64,000 nucleotides of DNA from Fasciolopsis buskii (Eukaryota > Platyhelminthes > Trematoda > Plagiorchiida > Fasciolidae). The position numbers were made by a program, and so were the translations under genes. The DNA is taken from assembly GCA_008360955.1 (NCBI GenBank), contig LUCM01003396.1:243778-307777 (forward strand). Reading direction: 5' to 3'. The notes beneath the pieces are model-generated. The model saw only the letters and a list, made by a program, of their open reading frames with translations. It ran no database searches and was not told the origin of the DNA. This document shows positions 61,342 through 64,000 of this stretch, piece by piece. How positions within the stretch are numbered: the first letter of the stretch is position 1; each line of letters opens with the position of its first letter.

Positions 61342-62139
61342 AGGTGAACTCGAAAAGCAGCATCAAAAAATCAGGCATCATTGCATGAATTCGCGGATAG
61401 AATCACGAGGAACATGAAAAAGCTGGCCATAGACACCATCAGTGTATCAGTATATATATAACCCCAGGACCCTGTTTCTATGACAGGAGTGTGAATGGAC
61501 CATGAATGAATTTTTAGGATTGCATCTGCGGTCGATCGCTGTACTGTGTGGATTAGGCACTGCCAACCTACAGAACGGCGATGCTGGAAGCGCAAGGCAG
61601 AATATTTCTAGTCAGCAGTGTGTACACGAATAAACAGAGTCACGGAAGATAACGAACGGTTTCCGGGTATGAGTGCTCAACAGACATAAATGCCATTATT
61701 CTGTAGGTTAGCAGTGTTGAACGCACACAGAATCATCACCGATGACAGCCGAGGTGCTCACACTGAATTCCCGATTAATGTGCAGCCCTATAATATAAAA
61801 AACCTGATGATAACTTACAATCCAGGGGGTTCACGTATCTAGAGGAATTGATAAGGGACTACAGAGCACGCAGGAGGGAGGGGTGGCAACAACAGAAGAA
61901 ATGGTAGTACGCTTACGCGACCCTCCGAAAAGTCGTGCAAATAACACGTATCGCGCCAAAATTGAACGTGAAGCTTCAGCAGTATGCACGGAAGCGATTG
62001 ACTGAAGATTGGAGAGAAGCACGAGAAATGTGATTGCATGACAATTGCTCGTAAGTTCAGGTCGGGGAATGAAAAGAACGAGGAGGGAATGCGAGCGAAA
62101 TAGACACAAATGGTCATAAGTATGCGGTCGAAAGAACAA
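61342..62139. other. Probable intron or intergenic DNA
   Basis: Follows the donor at 61342. A short TATATATATA run lies at about 61451-61460. Nothing else is recognised. Confidence 0.45.
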
Positions 62140-62690
62140 AAGGTATCGGAAAAAATACCGGTTTTGCGGATAAATAATGAGGTCAAAAAGAAGAAAGTGA
62201 AATTCAAGAGGAACTTACAAAATATTGGAAAGCAGCAATGAAAAAATCAGGGAGATGAGGAAAAAACAAATACCTTGAAAATTTTATTTATTCGGAGTGA
62301 AACAGAAAAAGGATGGTTCCGAAAAAATACCGAATATGCAAATAGGACGGCTGAAATAGTAGTAGGGAGGACGAAAGCAGTTATAAGTTAGCTGGAATAA
62401 AGCGGACACCGCAAAGAGCGCAAGCTAAAAAAGCAGAAAATGAAAAAAATTAAGGAAAAGTTCCCAGAAAAAAAGGCTGCCGCTACAAACCCCTTGAACA
62501 AAGTCACGGGATAGCGCAAAAATGAAGTAAGGATTAAAGTAAAAATGAAGATGAGGAAACAAGGACAAACAAGCACAGAGAATTATGGCAAAAAATATGG
62601 ATCAGCGAAAACATCTTAAAAAAGTAAGAAAGAATACAAAGATCTAAGTGCGATTCGAATCAAATTCAACAAAACAAAAGAATCGACATC
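62140..62690. repeat. Purine-rich (A/G) stretch
   Basis: On the + strand roughly three quarters of the bases are A or G, with many GAAAAA, AGGA and GAAG strings. Read on the minus strand it is a long pyrimidine stretch. No coding sequence is recognised. It abuts a G-poor stretch on the right. Confidence 0.6.
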
Positions 62691-63300
62691 ACTAACAAAA
62701 TAACAACAACCAACCACAATTCTCATCTTCCACTATCCAACAACACACTCAACATGCTAACCACATTCTCGTTCCACATGTGAATTCCCACTGCGCAATT
62801 AGAACGACAATTGCACAGCACGGTATCGTTCACGCACGCCTGACAAGCAAGAATAGTCCCTAAGCCGCTAACGAAATTTTGCCCACATAAACTTCGCACA
62901 TCCACACTCCAATTCATATTATTATTCGTACGCATACCTTTATAAAATCTTGTCCCATACTAAGATAACCGTATTTAGTAACGTTTGCTCACATTCATAC
63001 ACAAAATTTATCAACCAACTACACAATTCACATGATCTCCACAACCCAAACAACACACTCCATCCACAAAACCCTTAGACACTAATTATATAATCCTCCC
63101 ACATTCTAGTTCCCAATGTACAATTAGAACCATGCTTTCAAAACCCAGCAACATCCACGCAGACGTGAAGAGTACCAATAACATCCAAAAGGCTGACCTC
63201 CTGCCGCGCACATTTAGATCACTCACCAAAATCACAATTTATATTCAATCCCAAATCAACATTCAAGTTCAGCATTAAACAGCAAGGAAAGCCTCAATGA
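62691..63300. repeat. G-poor A/C-rich stretch
   Basis: The + strand is rich in AACA, CCA and CACA strings and very poor in G. Two parts share wording about 338 bp apart (CACATTCT.GTTCC and AATTAGAAC near 62763 and 63101), which hints at diverged tandem units. It lies just 3' of the RTE LINE at 63.5-64 kb, so it could be that element's 3' region or a separate satellite. Confidence 0.5.
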
Positions 63301-63469
63301 CCGCTGCCTTTTCCCCAGAGTTGCACGTTTACATAAAAAGAGTAAATACCTAAGCGGAACAGGGGTGGATCTACACAGGTGGGAAAGGATAAGGTGCCGC
63401 TACAGCCGACACATGGAACACAGACTAACCCTAAAAACGAACTCCTTCAACCATTCCGATTCGATAGAA
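63301..63469. other. Short non-coding spacer
   Basis: Between the G-poor stretch and the end of the LINE coding remains. Nothing specific is recognised. Confidence 0.5.
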
Positions 63470-64000
63470 AGTGACAACACGATCACCACTGTTCGCGATT
63501 CACTGCCATATCCTTAAGTGTCCCGAGCCATGTAGTTGACGGGTATTTTGGACTCCAGCCACGAAGACGTGAGACACCTAATTCAACTAATTTCGCTGTA
63601 CATTTTCTCATTCCACGTTGTCACATCACCTGCTGACCTCCACATGGCTTCCATTCTTCTACTCCGTGGGAGGAATGCAAAATAGAGCACTGTATGGTAG
63701 ACGAGTGTTCGCCATATGCAACGTGACCCAACAAACGCAGTTCCCCAAACTACATGCGCTGAAATAAGGTATTCTCAGAATTGACACCTAATACTGGATT
63801 CATAACCTCAAAATTACTCACCCGGTCACTCCATCCAATCCTAGCCATACTACGTAGACATCGGTGGTCGAAAACCTCTAACCGACGAACATCTCCCACA
63901 CGCACACTCCATGTCTTGCAACCGTACAACAGAACTGAACGCACTGCGGCACAGTACACACGACCTTTCAACTTCAGTGAAATATCAGGCCGACGCCACA
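63470..64000 (-). mobile_element. RTE-type LINE, C-terminal part, continues past the window edge
   Basis: The minus-strand frame 63971-63750 reads KGRVYCAAVRSVLLYGCKTW and then VFDHRCLRSMARI, the strongly conserved C-terminal region of trematode RTE reverse transcriptase proteins. After a frame break, 63700-63490 holds GGQQVMWQRGMRK, GVSRLRGWSPKYP and WLGTLKDMA, the end of the protein. It is better preserved than the other RTE fragments here. The reverse transcriptase core would lie beyond 64000. Confidence 0.85.

Noticed and set aside
1..64000. CRISPR arrays, bacterial operons, ribosome binding sites or prophage
   Set aside because: No regular direct-repeat arrays and no dense coding. The repeats and splice signals are those of an animal genome.

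Overview
This window looks like non-coding and repeat-rich nuclear DNA from a flatworm, most likely a digenean trematode. The evidence is the mix of repeats: several Penelope-like elements with GIY-YIG endonuclease remains, RTE-type and jockey/CR1-type LINE reverse transcriptases, and a tRNA-derived SINE carrying a hammerhead ribozyme like that of the schistosome SM-alpha family. There are no operons, no bacterial gene density, and very few long open frames. Intron-type splice signals (GTGAGT, AG|GTAAGG) flank the few credible exons. The species cannot be told from the sequence alone.

Layout. 1-8.4 kb: intergenic or intronic, with an AT/AG microsatellite beside a perfect 16-bp hairpin and a Penelope remnant (5.85-6.37 kb). 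8.4-9.3 kb: SINE with hammerhead, an inverted-repeat unit and a second SINE tail in the opposite orientation. 11.0-12.4 kb: a Penelope element arranged as a 519-bp near-perfect inverted repeat around a piece of its reverse transcriptase. 14.6-17.2 kb: a second Penelope copy (+) and a decayed RTE LINE (-). 20.8-23.6 kb: the most complete LINE (-), with endonuclease, reverse transcriptase and C-terminal parts. 28.2-29.6 kb: a decayed RTE LINE (+). 29.8-36.2 kb: low-confidence + strand candidate exons, and at 32.6-32.7 kb a clear first exon of an EF-hand calcium-binding protein (-). 37.5-38.9 kb: a 5'-truncated LINE (-) sharing an 834-bp identical tract with the copy at 21.3-22.2 kb although both flanks have diverged. 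39.3-40.5 kb: a SINE/tRNA-like remnant and another Penelope copy (-). 47.9-48.5 kb: an unrecognised, probably terminal exon (+). 50 and 56 kb: short reverse-transcriptase fragments. 57.5-61.3 kb: an Asp/His-rich open frame, a 426-codon Gln/His-rich open frame (the longest in the window) and another candidate exon (+). 62.1-63.3 kb: a strongly strand-asymmetric stretch. 63.5-64.0 kb: an RTE LINE (-) running off the right edge.

Nothing shows the host genes working together as a pathway. The + strand candidate exons could belong to one or more large genes, but their phases do not join in any way I can prove. The strongest signals for a second look are the hammerhead-bearing SINE, the Penelope palindrome, and the identical tract inside two otherwise diverged LINE copies.
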